This document shows positions 8,616-20,201 of a DNA stretch of 64,000 nt, piece by piece. The position numbers and the translations under genes were made by a program. Origin of the DNA: Spirochaetaceae bacterium (GTDB lineage Bacteria; Spirochaetota; Spirochaetia; Treponematales; Rectinemataceae); the NCBI GenBank assembly GCA_025356015.1, contig JANXYO010000064.1, positions 17,603-81,602 of the forward strand. Reading direction: 5' to 3'. Within the stretch, counting starts at the first letter, position 1. Each line of letters begins with the position of its first letter. The notes under the pieces were generated by a model. It made no database searches. It was not told the DNA's origin and saw only the letters and a list, made by a program, of their open reading frames with translations.

Positions 8616-9687
8616 TCTTCACCTCAAAGACAATTGTAGCCGAGTTGCGGTACTCCTCCCATGGTTCTCCCGGGAGGAAGGTCGAGAAGGACTGCCCCGA
8701 GGGAGGTAGGAGCTCGAGGAATCTCCTGCGCTTGCCGCGGTCCAGTTCCAGCAGGACATCGTCGAGCAGGAGGATCGGCAGTCTCTGCCTCTTCTCGGAG
8801 TAATGTTCAGCCTGGACCATCCTGAGCACAAGGGAAAGCAGTCTGAGCTGGCCCGTGGAGGCCGTTGCGGCAAAGTCGGCATCGCCCGCAACAAAGGTCC
8901 AGCGGTCACGGTGAGGTCCCGAAAGGCTGGTCCCGAGGGCCAGCTCCTCGGCTCTCTTGTTCCGGAGTTTTTCCATGACGCCATCAAGTCCTGCCTCGGG
9001 GTTCCATCCCGACCTGTACCTGAGACGCACCTCTTTCCCAAGCATCGAGACGGCCTCGTATCGAAGGGTGAAGCGCTGATCGAGCTCTGCATGCATCAGG
9101 ATGCGCGCCTCTATCAGCTGGAGCCCTTTCCCCGCCACGAGAAGGTCGAGGTGCTCGAGCAGGTCGACCCTCCCTTCCCTGAGCGCGGCGTTGCGCTGGC
9201 GCAGTATCCGCTTGTAGTCCCGCAGCGCGTCGATGTATTCGGGTGAAACCAGTCCCGCGGTCTGGTCGAAGAAAAAACGCCTTCGTTCCGGTTCGCCAGC
9301 GGCGAAGGAAAAATCCTCGTGGCAGAACACGATGACGGGATTGAGCTCGAGCAGTTCCTTGCGGTCACGGATCGGCTTGCCATTGCGGGCAATGTCCTTG
9401 CTGCGATCCCTCCAGGACACCGAAATTTCCTCATCGGGCATTCCCGGACTCGAATCGGCTCCATTGCTCTTGCCAAACAGAGAAAAGCCTATGCCCCCAT
9501 GCCTGCCGGTCGCGGCCTCGACAAGGCCGCGGAAGGACGAACCGTAGCTCAGGTAATAGATTGCCTCGAGAAAGTTGGTCTTGCCTTGGCCGTTCTCACC
9601 GACAAGGAATACCCGCTCGGCATCGACCGGAGTATCCGCGTCCTCAAGATTCCTGAACGAGGCGGTGCGGATCCTGGTGAACGGCAT
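8596..9687 (-). CDS. recF: DNA replication and repair protein RecF
   Basis: This 363-residue SMC-like ATPase has the Walker A motif GENGQGKTNFLEAIYY near residue 31, the signature LSGPHRDRW and the Walker B region LPILLLDDVLLELD. RecF acts with RecO and RecR to load RecA at gaps. It follows dnaN in the standard dnaA-dnaN-recF order. The Shine-Dalgarno sequence is weak, so translation may depend on the upstream gene. Confidence 0.95.
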   Translation of the reverse strand: MPFTRIRTASFRNLEDADTPVDAERVFLVGENGQGKTNFLEAIYYLSYGSSFRGLVEAATGRHGGIGFSLFGKSNGADSSPGMPDEEISVSWRDRSKDIARNGKPIRDRKELLELNPVIVFCHEDFSFAAGEPERRRFFFDQTAGLVSPEYIDALRDYKRILRQRNAALREGRVDLLEHLDLLVAGKGLQLIEARILMHAELDQRFTLRYEAVSMLGKEVRLRYRSGWNPEAGLDGVMEKLRNKRAEELALGTSLSGPHRDRWTFVAGDADFAATASTGQLRLLSLVLRMVQAEHYSEKRQRLPILLLDDVLLELDRGKRRRFLELLPPSGQSFSTFLPGEPWEEYRNSATIVFEVKNGRLKN

Positions 9688-9705
9688 CTGAACGTGGTCG
9701 GATGC

Positions 9706-10809
9706 CTACTCGAGCTGCATTGGCATGATGATGTGAAAATAGTCCGAGACGGGCTCGGGTGAAAGTGTTATTGCCCTGTTGGGTTCCGTGAACTCGAGGG
9801 TGACGGTTTCTGCGTCCATTACCTTGAGGGGTTCCTCGACATATCGGTAGTTGAGGGCGATCATTACCTCAGGACCCTCGTAGCGGCAGCTGAGCTCCTC
9901 GCGCGCTGTACCTATTTCGCTTTCCTCGGTCGAGAGCACGAGGGAACCAGGCGAGAGTGTGAAGAAGGTCCGGCGTGACTTTTGTTCCACAAATATCGAG
10001 ACCCTTTTCAGGGCCTCGAGAAGATCGAGGCGGCGTATGGAAAGCAGATGCTTCTGGCTCTCGGGTATGACCTTCTGGTAATTGGGGAACTGGCCCTCGA
10101 TGAGGACAGAAGAGACGCGGTAGGATCCAAAGCGAATGAAAAGGCTTTTCTCCGTGACCGCGATTTCTATGAGACCTTCGTCGGGAGCCCTCTTGGCTAT
10201 GAGGGAAAGGATCTTTGGCGGGATGATTATGCCCTTGAAATCCGGAACGTTGACCTCAAAGGTCTTCTTAACGAACGAGAGCCTTCGGCCGTCGGTCGCG
10301 ACCAGGACAACACCTTCGGCTGTCTTCTCCATGAACACGCCGTTCATGAAGTAGCGGGTCTCGTCATCGGAGACTGCGAATATCGTCTGCGCGATCATCG
10401 CCTTTAGTTCCCTGGCGGGTATCGAGAAGAAGGAATCATCGGCCGCTTCCGGTAGCTCTGGGAACTTCTCGCTGGAGATTGTCTTTAGCTGGAACCTGAC
10501 TTTCTTGAAGGTCGGCTTGACGATGACCTTGGAGTCTTCCTGTTCCACCGCGATGTCTCCCTCGGGAATGGAGGCGAGAATTCCTGAGAGCTTGTCGCAA
10601 AATACGGTGGCCGAGCCGCTCTCTGCGGTATCTACCGGGATGCTTGTTTCGAAACTCACCTTGATGTCGGTTGCCTTTATTGAGAGGGTCCCTTTTGTGG
10701 CCTCAAGGAAAACGTTCGACATGATTGAGAGGGCGTTCTTCGAGGCTATTATCTCTTGGGCAAAGGATATCTCACGGGCGAAAGAGGTCTTCTCGCAGGT
10801 GAATTTCAT
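9706..10809 (-). CDS. dnaN: DNA polymerase III beta subunit (sliding clamp)
   Basis: The product is 367 residues, the normal clamp length, with three repeated clamp folds. It starts MKFTCEKTSFAREI and ends in the conserved region YFHIIMPMQLE, the beta-clamp C-terminus. The clamp tethers polymerase III and recruits MutS, RecF partners and Hda-like proteins. AGGGGG precedes the ATG. It is read leftward between dnaA and recF. Confidence 0.96.
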   Translation of the reverse strand: MKFTCEKTSFAREISFAQEIIASKNALSIMSNVFLEATKGTLSIKATDIKVSFETSIPVDTAESGSATVFCDKLSGILASIPEGDIAVEQEDSKVIVKPTFKKVRFQLKTISSEKFPELPEAADDSFFSIPARELKAMIAQTIFAVSDDETRYFMNGVFMEKTAEGVVLVATDGRRLSFVKKTFEVNVPDFKGIIIPPKILSLIAKRAPDEGLIEIAVTEKSLFIRFGSYRVSSVLIEGQFPNYQKVIPESQKHLLSIRRLDLLEALKRVSIFVEQKSRRTFFTLSPGSLVLSTEESEIGTAREELSCRYEGPEVMIALNYRYVEEPLKVMDAETVTLEFTEPNRAITLSPEPVSDYFHIIMPMQLE

Positions 10810-10853
10810 CTGATTACCCCCTGGAGTCCAATTCTATCAGACTTCATGCCTTC

Positions 10854-10995
10854 ATTCTATAACTACTGTATCTATATAAACAGTAGTAGTAGTAATAAGC
10901 CCTGTGTGAATGTTGACAACCCATTTAAATACATAAAGGAAAAGACTTTATCCCTTGTGGATAAGTCCATTGTGATCGCACCCGGCTGTCCACAA
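10854..10995. other. Candidate origin unwinding region between dnaN and dnaA
   Basis: This spacer holds an AT-rich stretch (10854-10880) and a tract AGTAGTAGTAGTAATAA (10882-10898). Read 3' to 5', this tract is a run of GAT/AAT triplets like DnaA-trios. A short GC segment follows, then degenerate DnaA boxes (TGTTGACAA, 10911-10919), a perfect box on the minus strand (TTATCCACA, 10964-10956) and TGTCCACAA (10987-10995). A seven-base inverted repeat lies at 10863-10886. Confidence 0.6.
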
Positions 10996-11092
10996 GTCAC
11001 CAGGAATCGGCACTCTCGCGGTTTACGCACGGGCTGCCCACAGGCTAGGGTCCAAAAAGGGGAAGGGACATGGTCCTGATGTCCTACCCGTT

Positions 11093-12502
11093 TCAGACCT
11101 TCGAACTTATGTCCTTGACCGCGCGTATCAGACCCTGGATCGAGGACTCAAGATTGGGATCAAGCTTGAGTCTTTCTTCGATCTTCTGGCACGCGTGCAT
11201 GACCGTCGTATGGTCGCGGCCGCCGAATTCAAATCCAAGTTCGGTTGTCGAGTACTCGGTGATCTCCCTCGCTATGTACATCGCTATCTGGCGCGGGCCG
11301 GCGATGTTTTTTGTTCGTTTCTTCCCCTTGAGATCGCTGTAGGAAAGCTTGAAGTGGTCGGCGACCACCCGGAGGATGTTATCGATCGTTACGTTGCCAT
11401 GCTTGGACTGGCTGAAGACGTCCTTGAGCTGGTTCTGGGCTATCTCGCGGGTAATGTCCTTGTGGACGAGCTGGGAATAGGCGACAAGTTTCGTGAGGGC
11501 AGCCTCGAGGTCGCGGACATTGGTTGAGATGTTCTTGGCGATGATCTCGACGACTTCCTGATCGACGGCAACAAGGCTCGCTTCAACCTTCTTCTTCAGG
11601 ATGGCGCAGCGGGTCTCGAAATTGGGCGGCTGGAGGTCCACGTTCAGGCCGCGCTCGAAACGGCTGCGGAGGCGGTCAGAGAGGTTCTTGAGCTCCGAGA
11701 CAGGGCGGTCGCAGGTGAAGACCATCTGTTTGTTCGCGTCATAAAGGGCATTGAAGGTGTGGAAAAGCTCCTCCTGGCTTCCGAGCTTGTTCTGGAGGAA
11801 ATGGATGTCGTCGATGAGGAGGACATCCACATAGCGGTATTTGTTCTTGAAGTTCTGGGTGGTCTTGTCGTGGATGGACTGGATGAACTCGTTCGTGAAT
11901 TCCTCGGCGGTGATGCAGATGACCTTGGGCTTGGCCTGCTCGGTCCAGACGCGGTTGCCGATCGATTGCATGAGGTGGGTCTTTCCAAGGCCAACTCCAC
12001 CGTAGATCAGGAAGGGGTTGTAGGAGGTGCCGGGATTCTTTGATATGGCGAGGGCCGCATTGGCGGCGAAGCCGTTGTTGTCACCGATGACGAAATTCTC
12101 GAAGGTGTAGTCGGTCCTGAGCTGCGGATGCTTGCCTTTCTCCCGCGGAGCCAGGCTTGGTCTGCGCTGCCCGAGCCCTTCCTGGCCCTCGTCCTTGGCC
12201 TGGACGGCTTGGGAGGGAGCGGGATGCGTGGCTGTCGAAGGGGCCATATTGGGCTTCACGACCAGATACTCGACCTTGATTGCTTTGCCCGAGAGCTCAT
12301 GGATCTTTGACTCCAGATAGTTCTGGTACTGGCGCACGAGCTGGTCGCGGTAAAAGCTGGAAGGAACCTGCACAACAATAGAAGATTCCGTCGATGAGAC
12401 ATATTCGATATTGAACCACATGGCGTATTCGTGCTCGCCGAGCTCGGTTTTCGCCTGGTTCAGGGCCTCGTCCCAAAAGACCCTATAGTTCCAACTTCCC
12501 AT
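11093..12502 (-). CDS. dnaA: Chromosomal replication initiator protein DnaA
   Basis: The 469-residue protein has all four DnaA domains. Domain I lies at residues 1-90, followed by a Pro/Gln/Lys-rich linker and an AAA+ core with Walker A GGVGLGKTHLM and Walker B VLLIDDIHFL. The C-terminal helix-turn-helix carries the signature GFEFGGRDHTTVMHACQKI. An in-frame upstream codon exists, but the ATG at 12502 has GGAGG five bases away. Its promoter overlaps two DnaA boxes, which predicts autoregulation. Confidence 0.96.
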   Translation of the reverse strand: MGSWNYRVFWDEALNQAKTELGEHEYAMWFNIEYVSSTESSIVVQVPSSFYRDQLVRQYQNYLESKIHELSGKAIKVEYLVVKPNMAPSTATHPAPSQAVQAKDEGQEGLGQRRPSLAPREKGKHPQLRTDYTFENFVIGDNNGFAANAALAISKNPGTSYNPFLIYGGVGLGKTHLMQSIGNRVWTEQAKPKVICITAEEFTNEFIQSIHDKTTQNFKNKYRYVDVLLIDDIHFLQNKLGSQEELFHTFNALYDANKQMVFTCDRPVSELKNLSDRLRSRFERGLNVDLQPPNFETRCAILKKKVEASLVAVDQEVVEIIAKNISTNVRDLEAALTKLVAYSQLVHKDITREIAQNQLKDVFSQSKHGNVTIDNILRVVADHFKLSYSDLKGKKRTKNIAGPRQIAMYIAREITEYSTTELGFEFGGRDHTTVMHACQKIEERLKLDPNLESSIQGLIRAVKDISSKV

Positions 12503-12526
12503 TCTAGCCTCCAAGCGAAGGCGATT

Positions 12527-12556
12527 TTTATACACAAGTTATCCACAACGCATCAA
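12527..12556 (-). promoter_or_regulatory. dnaA promoter overlapping two DnaA boxes
   Basis: Minus-strand TTGATG (12556-12551), an 18-base spacer and TATAAA (12532-12527) form the promoter. On the plus strand TTATACACA (12528-12536) and the perfect TTATCCACA (12539-12547) lie inside it, so DnaA binding should block transcription. Confidence 0.65.
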
Positions 12557-12770
12557 GAAGGTGCAGAGTGCCATTTCGACAGACGAAAATGGAGAAATCT
12601 CCAAAACTATTAGTCTCTACCACAAACTCATGTAGTACTTTTAGCTAAAGCATTGTAGTGAAAAAACTTGTTCGTTGCGATAAGAATGCTCAGCAATGAT
12701 ACTAGCTCCAGGCAGAATAGGGTTATTAATTACTGTGCAATGCCTTGGAGTTAGTCACAGGATATCCACA
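12557..12770. other. AT-rich dnaA-gyrB spacer with further DnaA boxes
   Basis: The spacer between the divergent dnaA and gyrB genes is AT-rich up to about 12740, unlike the rest of the window. It ends in TTAGTCACA (12751-12759, degenerate) and ATATCCACA (12762-12770, one mismatch). Together with the boxes in the dnaA promoter, this is a second DnaA-binding cluster of a probable bipartite origin. No gene is seen. The remaining 12771-13008 holds the gyrB promoter and a long leader. Confidence 0.55.
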
Positions 12771-12780
12771 GGCTGCATGA

Positions 12781-14916
<2,136 letters not shown>

Positions 14917-14928
14917 GGACAGTTCCCA

Positions 14929-17517
14929 ATGCCAGACCAGCTTACCGGACGGGTAATCCACGTTCCGATCGAGGACGAGGTCAAGACCGCGTACCTCAAT
15001 TACGCAATGTCGGTCATCGTGAGCCGGGCACTGCCCGATGTCCGCGACGGCCTCAAGCCTGTCCACCGGCGCCTACTCTTCGCCATGCAGGAACTCGGCC
15101 TGCGTTCGAACGCGGCGACCAAGAAGAGCGCGCGCATTACCGGCGACGCCATGGGAAAGTACCATCCCCACGGCGACCTTTCGCTTTACGACGCCTTGGT
15201 CCGCATGGCCCAGGACTTTTCCCTGCGCTACCCCCTCGTCCAGGGCCAGGGCAACTTCGGTAGCATCGACGGCGATCCAGCGGCCGCATCGAGGTATACC
15301 GAGGCCCGGCTTTCAAAGGTGGGCGAGGAAATGCTCGCCGACCTCGACATGGATACCGTCGATTTCGTCCCGAACTACGACGAATCCCTGAAGGAACCCT
15401 CAGTCCTTCCCTCGGCCATGCCCAACCTCCTCGTCAACGGATCCTCTGGAATCGCGGTCGGGATGGCTACCAACATGGCCCCGCACAACATGACAGAGAT
15501 CTGCGAAGCCGTGGCTGCCTACATCGACGATCCCGAGATAACGGTTGACGGCCTCATGCACCATGTCACTGGCCCCGACTTCCCCACAGGCGGCCTCATT
15601 TTCGGCCGGCGTGGCATCCGTGAAGCCTACATGACCGGGCGTGGGAAGCTGATCGTCCGTGGCAAGTTCCAGATCGAGACGATGAAGGGCGGCCGCGAGC
15701 AGATCATCTTCACCGAGATTCCCTACGCGATTAACAAGACCACCCTTATCACACGTATCGCAGACCTTATCCGTGACAAGGTCCTCGACGGGGTCTCGGA
15801 TCTCCGGGACGAGTCTGACAGGGATGGGCTCCGTATCGTGCTTGAACTCAAGAAGGGCGCCGTACCCAAGCTGGTCCTCAACAGGCTCTTCGCCCACACA
15901 CCCTTGCAGACCAGTTTCGGGATCATCAACATGGTGATCGTGGACGGGCGGCCCAAGCAACTCGGCCTCAAGGACCTTATCACCTGTTTCGTGAATCACC
16001 GGGTCGAGGTCGTAATCCGCCGCTCGCGTTTTGAGCTCCGGAAGGCTGAGGAAAAAGCCCACATCCTCCGCGGCCTGGTCATCGCGCTTTCAAATATCGA
16101 CGAGGTCGTCCAGATCATCAGATCGAGCCAGGACACCGATACAGCGAAGCAGCGGCTCGAGACCCGGTTCGGCCTTGATGCCATCCAGTCCCAGGCCATC
16201 CTCGACATGAGGCTCGCGCGGCTTACCAGCCTGGAGACCTCGAAAGTCCAGGCCGAACTGGCAGAAATCGAAGCCAGGATCGCCTACCTCAAGGATCTTC
16301 TCGCCAGCGAGCCCAGGCTGCGAGCGCTTGTTAAGACTGAGACCCTCGAAGTCGCCAAGAAATATGGCGATAAGCGAAGGACCGAGATCGTTGCCGATGA
16401 GGTCGAGCAGATCAACATCGAAGATCTGATCCGCAGAGAGGAGATGGTGATCCTCATCTCAAAGAAGGGTTTCGTAAAGCGGACTCCCGCGAGCGCTTAC
16501 CGGAGCCAAGGGCGTGGCGGCAAGGGATCCAACTCAGCGGCCCTCATGGACGAGGACTACCTTGAGCAGCTTTTTATCGCGAACACCCACGACTATCTCC
16601 TGTTCATCTCCAGCGCAGGCAAGGCCTACTGGCTCAAGGTCCACGAGATTCCCGAGGCCTCTCGAGCGGCGCGCGGTGCCCATATCAAGGGCCTTCTCGC
16701 GATCTCGCCGAATGAGGAAATCACAGCCGTTGTCGATCTAAAGGACTTTTCCGAGACCGAGTACCTGCTTATGGGCACCCTCCGAGGCGTCATCAAGAAA
16801 GTCGCGACAAGCGATTTCATCAACGCCAAGACGAGGGGAATCATCGCGATAAACCTGGATGAGGGCGATCGCCTTGTTTCGGCCTGCCTTACGGGGGGCA
16901 AGGACGAGGTCACCCTGATCACAAGGAAGGGCCAGGCCCTGAGGATCAGCGAGGAGGACGTCCGCGTGATGGGTCGGGCCTCTCGTGGAGTCATGGGAAT
17001 CCGGCTTGAGAATGCAGACGAGCTCACCGCCATGCTCCGCCTTTCTGGCGAGGAGCGTATGTTCGTTCTCACCGAATATGGGTATGGAAAGCGCGTTGAT
17101 TTCGATAACTTCGCTTCCCATGGCCGGGCGACTCGGGGGCAGATCATCTACAGCTTGGATGAAAAGACCGGCGAGATCGTGGGTGCTGTCACGGTGCGGG
17201 ACAATGATGATGTCGTCGTCATCACATCCCAGGGCAAGACACTCAAGTTTGGCGCAGATACTGTGAGCGTCCAGGGCAAGGGCGCCAAGGGCGTCCGGGT
17301 GCTCAACATAGACCGACCCGACTTCGTTATCGGTCTCGATAGGCTCGTGCGGGAGGAAGACGCAGAGACCCTGGCCGAGTCCTCGGCTGAGCTTCCTGAG
17401 GCCCCGGCGGAAATTCCGGAAGGCACGGTTGGGGATGTCAATGAGCCGGCTGAGGGGGACTCCCCTGATGGCCACCACTCCCAGGATGGTGATGGATCAG
17501 AGGGCGTTCAGGATTAG
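14929..17517 (+). CDS. gyrA: DNA gyrase subunit A
   Basis: The 862-residue breakage-reunion subunit has the catalytic tyrosine in [10 protein letters not shown] (about residue 124) and the QRDR segment [17 protein letters not shown]. It also has the GyrA box QGRGGKG in the C-terminal beta-pinwheel, which marks it as a DNA-wrapping gyrase and not ParC. The position equivalent to E. coli Ser83 is Leu84. The last 45 residues are acidic and low-complexity. A parS site and a hairpin lie just after the stop. Confidence 0.95.
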   Translation: MPDQLTGRVIHVPIEDEVKTAYLNYAMSVIVSRALPDVRDGLKPVHRRLLFAMQELGLRSNAATKKSARITGDAMGKYHPHGDLSLYDALVRMAQDFSLRYPLVQGQGNFGSIDGDPAAASRYTEARLSKVGEEMLADLDMDTVDFVPNYDESLKEPSVLPSAMPNLLVNGSSGIAVGMATNMAPHNMTEICEAVAAYIDDPEITVDGLMHHVTGPDFPTGGLIFGRRGIREAYMTGRGKLIVRGKFQIETMKGGREQIIFTEIPYAINKTTLITRIADLIRDKVLDGVSDLRDESDRDGLRIVLELKKGAVPKLVLNRLFAHTPLQTSFGIINMVIVDGRPKQLGLKDLITCFVNHRVEVVIRRSRFELRKAEEKAHILRGLVIALSNIDEVVQIIRSSQDTDTAKQRLETRFGLDAIQSQAILDMRLARLTSLETSKVQAELAEIEARIAYLKDLLASEPRLRALVKTETLEVAKKYGDKRRTEIVADEVEQINIEDLIRREEMVILISKKGFVKRTPASAYRSQGRGGKGSNSAALMDEDYLEQLFIANTHDYLLFISSAGKAYWLKVHEIPEASRAARGAHIKGLLAISPNEEITAVVDLKDFSETEYLLMGTLRGVIKKVATSDFINAKTRGIIAINLDEGDRLVSACLTGGKDEVTLITRKGQALRISEEDVRVMGRASRGVMGIRLENADELTAMLRLSGEERMFVLTEYGYGKRVDFDNFASHGRATRGQIIYSLDEKTGEIVGAVTVRDNDDVVVITSQGKTLKFGADTVSVQGKGAKGVRVLNIDRPDFVIGLDRLVREEDAETLAESSAELPEAPAEIPEGTVGDVNEPAEGDSPDGHHSQDGDGSEGVQD

Positions 17518-17536
17518 GGCAGCCAGAAGCCGGAAT

Positions 17537-17552
17537 TGTTCCACGTGAAACA
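17537..17552. promoter_or_regulatory. parS centromere site
   Basis: TGTTCCACGTGAAACA matches the bacterial parS consensus TGTTNCACGTGAAACA at every position. ParB made by the gene at 41735-42637 would nucleate here and spread. The site lies about 5 kb from the origin. No second copy was noticed in the window. Confidence 0.92.
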
Positions 17553-17557
17553 TCGGC

Positions 17558-17598
17558 GGCGCCGGGTTCGCGGCCCCATGGGGCCCGATACCGGCGCC
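17558..17598. terminator. Terminator-like hairpin after gyrA
   Basis: GGCGCCGG (17558-17565) pairs with CCGGCGCC (17591-17598), and an inner GGCCCC/GGGGCC stem extends it. It lies between convergent genes. There is no clear T-run, so it may be a weak or Rho-assisted terminator. Confidence 0.6.
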
Positions 17599-17614
17599 CT
17601 CCCATTTCTGGAGG

Positions 17615-18644
17615 CTATTGTTCCAGCTTCAGCGAAACATAATTCAGGAAGGCACCATCGACGACGCAAGCCCTCACAAAATCCAGCAGCCGGCTGTTAT
17701 CGAGGACTTCACCAAGCAGTCCAGACCGCAATGACGTGGCAAATTCCCCCTCGAGCCAGTCTGTCGGCAACGTTCGCCTTCGTCGGAACTGCCGACGCAA
17801 TGAAATGAGCCAAGCATCGTACCGGTCGGCGCTACGCCGTAATTCCGAGGTCTCGACGCTTCTTGCACCATAGAGTTCGACCATGTCCCTGAATAGGACG
17901 CGAAGGACATCGTGGGGAGGCAAGAGGCGAGCAAAGCTACGGTGGGGCATGAGCGCCGGCATGGCGAAGGATCTCTGCACCTCATCGATGCGTGCCCTTA
18001 GGTCGTGCATCGTCCGGGCTGTGGGAGCTCCAGAGGGCAGCTCCTCGGAGTACATCTCGAGGATTCGGGGAAGCAGTTCAGGCCGACGCTCTTGCAGCGT
18101 CGAAAGGAACAGAATCTTCTGCCTGCCCGGCTTCATCAAGGCTTGTCAGGGAGACGAGAAGGACGAATCCCGCTCTGCGATTAAGCTCAGCCCAGAGATC
18201 AAGGTCACGCAGGGCGAGATCGGACTTGGTCATGACGAGGACAGGGAATCGGGTAGGTTCGTCCTCGCCGCTTGCATCGCCCGCATCGAAGCCAAGCTGC
18301 TTATCGCGACGGCTCGACCAGCCCTTGCTCAGAATTTCGGCCGAGCGGCGGGTGATGGTCTCGGTTGCTTCGCAGGGCTGGTATGCATCGGTGACGCCGG
18401 AACCTAGGGCAATCATGCCACGTTCCCGGAGTCTGGGTAGTTCGAGCGCGAGCCCCGAGGGGATCCAGTCGCGTCGCTCAATATCCCGCTCGAAATCGCC
18501 TTCGACACAATAACGCTCGGCTCGACCGTCGCAGTATCTGCAGCCATGGGCGCATCCCCTGTAAGGGGCGATCCGGTATAGCGAACGCGTGAAATTCTCA
18601 GGGAGGTCGCCCCGAAGCAGGACCCTTCGGGTTGAAGCAGTCAC
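17615..18644 (-). pseudogene. Radical SAM protein (SPL-like family), broken by internal deletion
   Basis: The 5' part (18644-18078, 188 codons) carries the radical SAM cluster motif in PYRGCAHGCRYCDGRAERY and runs to FVLLVSLTSLDEA, the fourth strand of the barrel. It then continues for about 15 unrelated residues to a stop. The 3' part (starting within 18139, another frame, to 17615) begins directly at MKPGRQK and continues with the family's C-terminal region (ERRPELLPRILEMY, LPSGAPTA). From recalled relatives, about 70-85 residues of the barrel are missing at the junction near 18130, and the frames differ. A working [4Fe-4S] enzyme is therefore unlikely. Confidence 0.75.
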
Positions 18645-18982
18645 CGCTCATCCCTTCGGGGTCGAAAATAGCGGGAAGCCGAGCTCAGAGCCCTCTCCCC
18701 GGAGATATGCTCGGCAAGATGGGCCGCGATACGCTCGATTGTCTCCGCGTCGAGATGGACATGCCTCATGTGCTCCACTTCTCCGCGGAGCCGGGCTGTC
18801 TTCGCGGGGCTTACCCTGGCGAAAACCTCGCTGCGCTCTTCTTCCTCCAGTACCGACAGGACCACCGCCAGATCCCTGTCCTTCGTGTTGAGGAGGCGGG
18901 ATTGGGCCATTGCCGGTGCCGTTGCCCGCAAGACCCGCATGAAGACGGCGGCCGCCTCGACCGCCGCCGCGCTCCGGTTCAT
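18641..18982 (-). CDS. Small protein of unknown function, weakly FliG-like
   Basis: The 113-residue product overlaps the broken radical SAM gene by four bases (ATGA) and ends four bases before metK. It is mostly helical and charged, without a signal or membrane segment. The stretch LAVVLSVLEEEERSEVFARVSPAKTARLRGEVEHM has the spacing of FliG N-terminal repeats, but no motif is decisive. The function is unknown; it probably belongs to a leftward operon with metK downstream. Confidence 0.55.
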   Translation of the reverse strand: MNRSAAAVEAAAVFMRVLRATAPAMAQSRLLNTKDRDLAVVLSVLEEEERSEVFARVSPAKTARLRGEVEHMRHVHLDAETIERIAAHLAEHISGERALSSASRYFRPRRDER

Positions 18983-18986
18983 TCTG

Positions 18987-20156
18987 CTAGCCGATGGCTC
19001 GCTTCAAGGCTTCCGCCTTGTCCATGCGCTCCCAGGAAAAATGGTCGCGCCCAAAGTGGCCGTATGAGGCTGTCTTCCTGTAGATCGGATTGTTGAGCTC
19101 AAGGCTCCTGATGATGCCCGCGGGGTCGAGATCAAAGACCTTGCGGACGGCATCGGCGATGCTGTGTTCGGCCACCGTGCCGGTCTCGAAGGTATCGATC
19201 ATCACGGAAACAGGGTCGGGCACACCTATCGCATAGGCGAGCTGGACCTCACAGCGCTCGGCGAGGCCTGCGGCCACGATGTTTTTCGCCACATATCGGG
19301 CCATATAGGCAGCCGAGCGGTCGACCTTCGTGGGGTCCTTCCCCGAGAAAGCCCCGCCGCCATGCCTACCCATTCCACCATAGCTGTCCACGATAATCTT
19401 TCTGCCCGTGAGGCCAGTGTCCCCCATCGGGCCCCCGATGACGAAGCGTCCTGTCGGGTTCACGAAGTATTTCACGTCCTTGTCGAGAAGTCCCGTGGGT
19501 TCGAGCACGGGCCTGATAATCTCCTCGATGATTGCCTCGCGTAGGTCCTGGTGGGATATCTCAGGATCATGCTGGTGGGATACGACGACGGTGTCGATGC
19601 GGATGGGCCTGTGCCCGTCGTATTCGAGAGTGACCTGGCTTTTCGAATCCGGCCGCAGCCAGGGCAACTGCCTGCTCTTCCTGAGCATCGAAGCTCGCAG
19701 GAGGAGTTTGTGCGCGAACATAATGGGGGCGGGCATGAGCTCAGGCGTCTCTTTGCATGCGAAGCCAAACATCATGCCCTGGTCTCCGGCGCCCTGGCGC
19801 CCCTTGAATTCCTCGAGCCCTCTCCCATCGACTCCCTGGGCTATGTCCTGCGACTGGGCATGGATCGTATTGAGCACCGCCATCGACTCGTAGTCCATCC
19901 CGTAGTCGGGGTTCGTATAGCCGATGTCGTATATGACTTCTCGGGCAAGCTTCTGAATATCAACGTAAGTATCTGTGGTGATTTCCCCGCCGATGAGGAT
20001 CATGCCCGTTGTCGCGTAGCATTCGCAGGCCACCCTGCTCGCCTTGTCGTCCGCGATGCAGGCATCGAGCACCGCGTCCGACACCTGGTCGCAAAGTTTG
20101 TCCGGGTGGCCCTCACCGACCGATTCGGAAGTAAAGAGATATCGTCTGTCTTTCAT
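18987..20156 (-). CDS. metK: S-adenosylmethionine synthetase
   Basis: The 389-residue enzyme makes S-adenosylmethionine from ATP and methionine. Signatures are [19 protein letters not shown] near the N-terminus, the flexible loop [15 protein letters not shown], and the phosphate-binding [25 protein letters not shown] precedes the ATG. ahcY lies 45 bases upstream on the same strand, so the pair encodes the activated-methyl cycle's synthesis and recycling steps. No SAM riboswitch was recognised. Confidence 0.96.
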   Translation of the reverse strand: MKDRRYLFTSESVGEGHPDKLCDQVSDAVLDACIADDKASRVACECYATTGMILIGGEITTDTYVDIQKLAREVIYDIGYTNPDYGMDYESMAVLNTIHAQSQDIAQGVDGRGLEEFKGRQGAGDQGMMFGFACKETPELMPAPIMFAHKLLLRASMLRKSRQLPWLRPDSKSQVTLEYDGHRPIRIDTVVVSHQHDPEISHQDLREAIIEEIIRPVLEPTGLLDKDVKYFVNPTGRFVIGGPMGDTGLTGRKIIVDSYGGMGRHGGGAFSGKDPTKVDRSAAYMARYVAKNIVAAGLAERCEVQLAYAIGVPDPVSVMIDTFETGTVAEHSIADAVRKVFDLDPAGIIRSLELNNPIYRKTASYGHFGRDHFSWERMDKAEALKRAIG

Positions 20157-20201
20157 CGATTCATTCTCCTGGGGTCGTGTCCGGGGGCGAGCCCCCGATA
20201 C

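Noticed and set aside
10882..10898. AGT microrepeat as a CRISPR or simple-sequence artefact
   Set aside because: Too short for an array and positioned as a DnaA-trio tract; reported as such.
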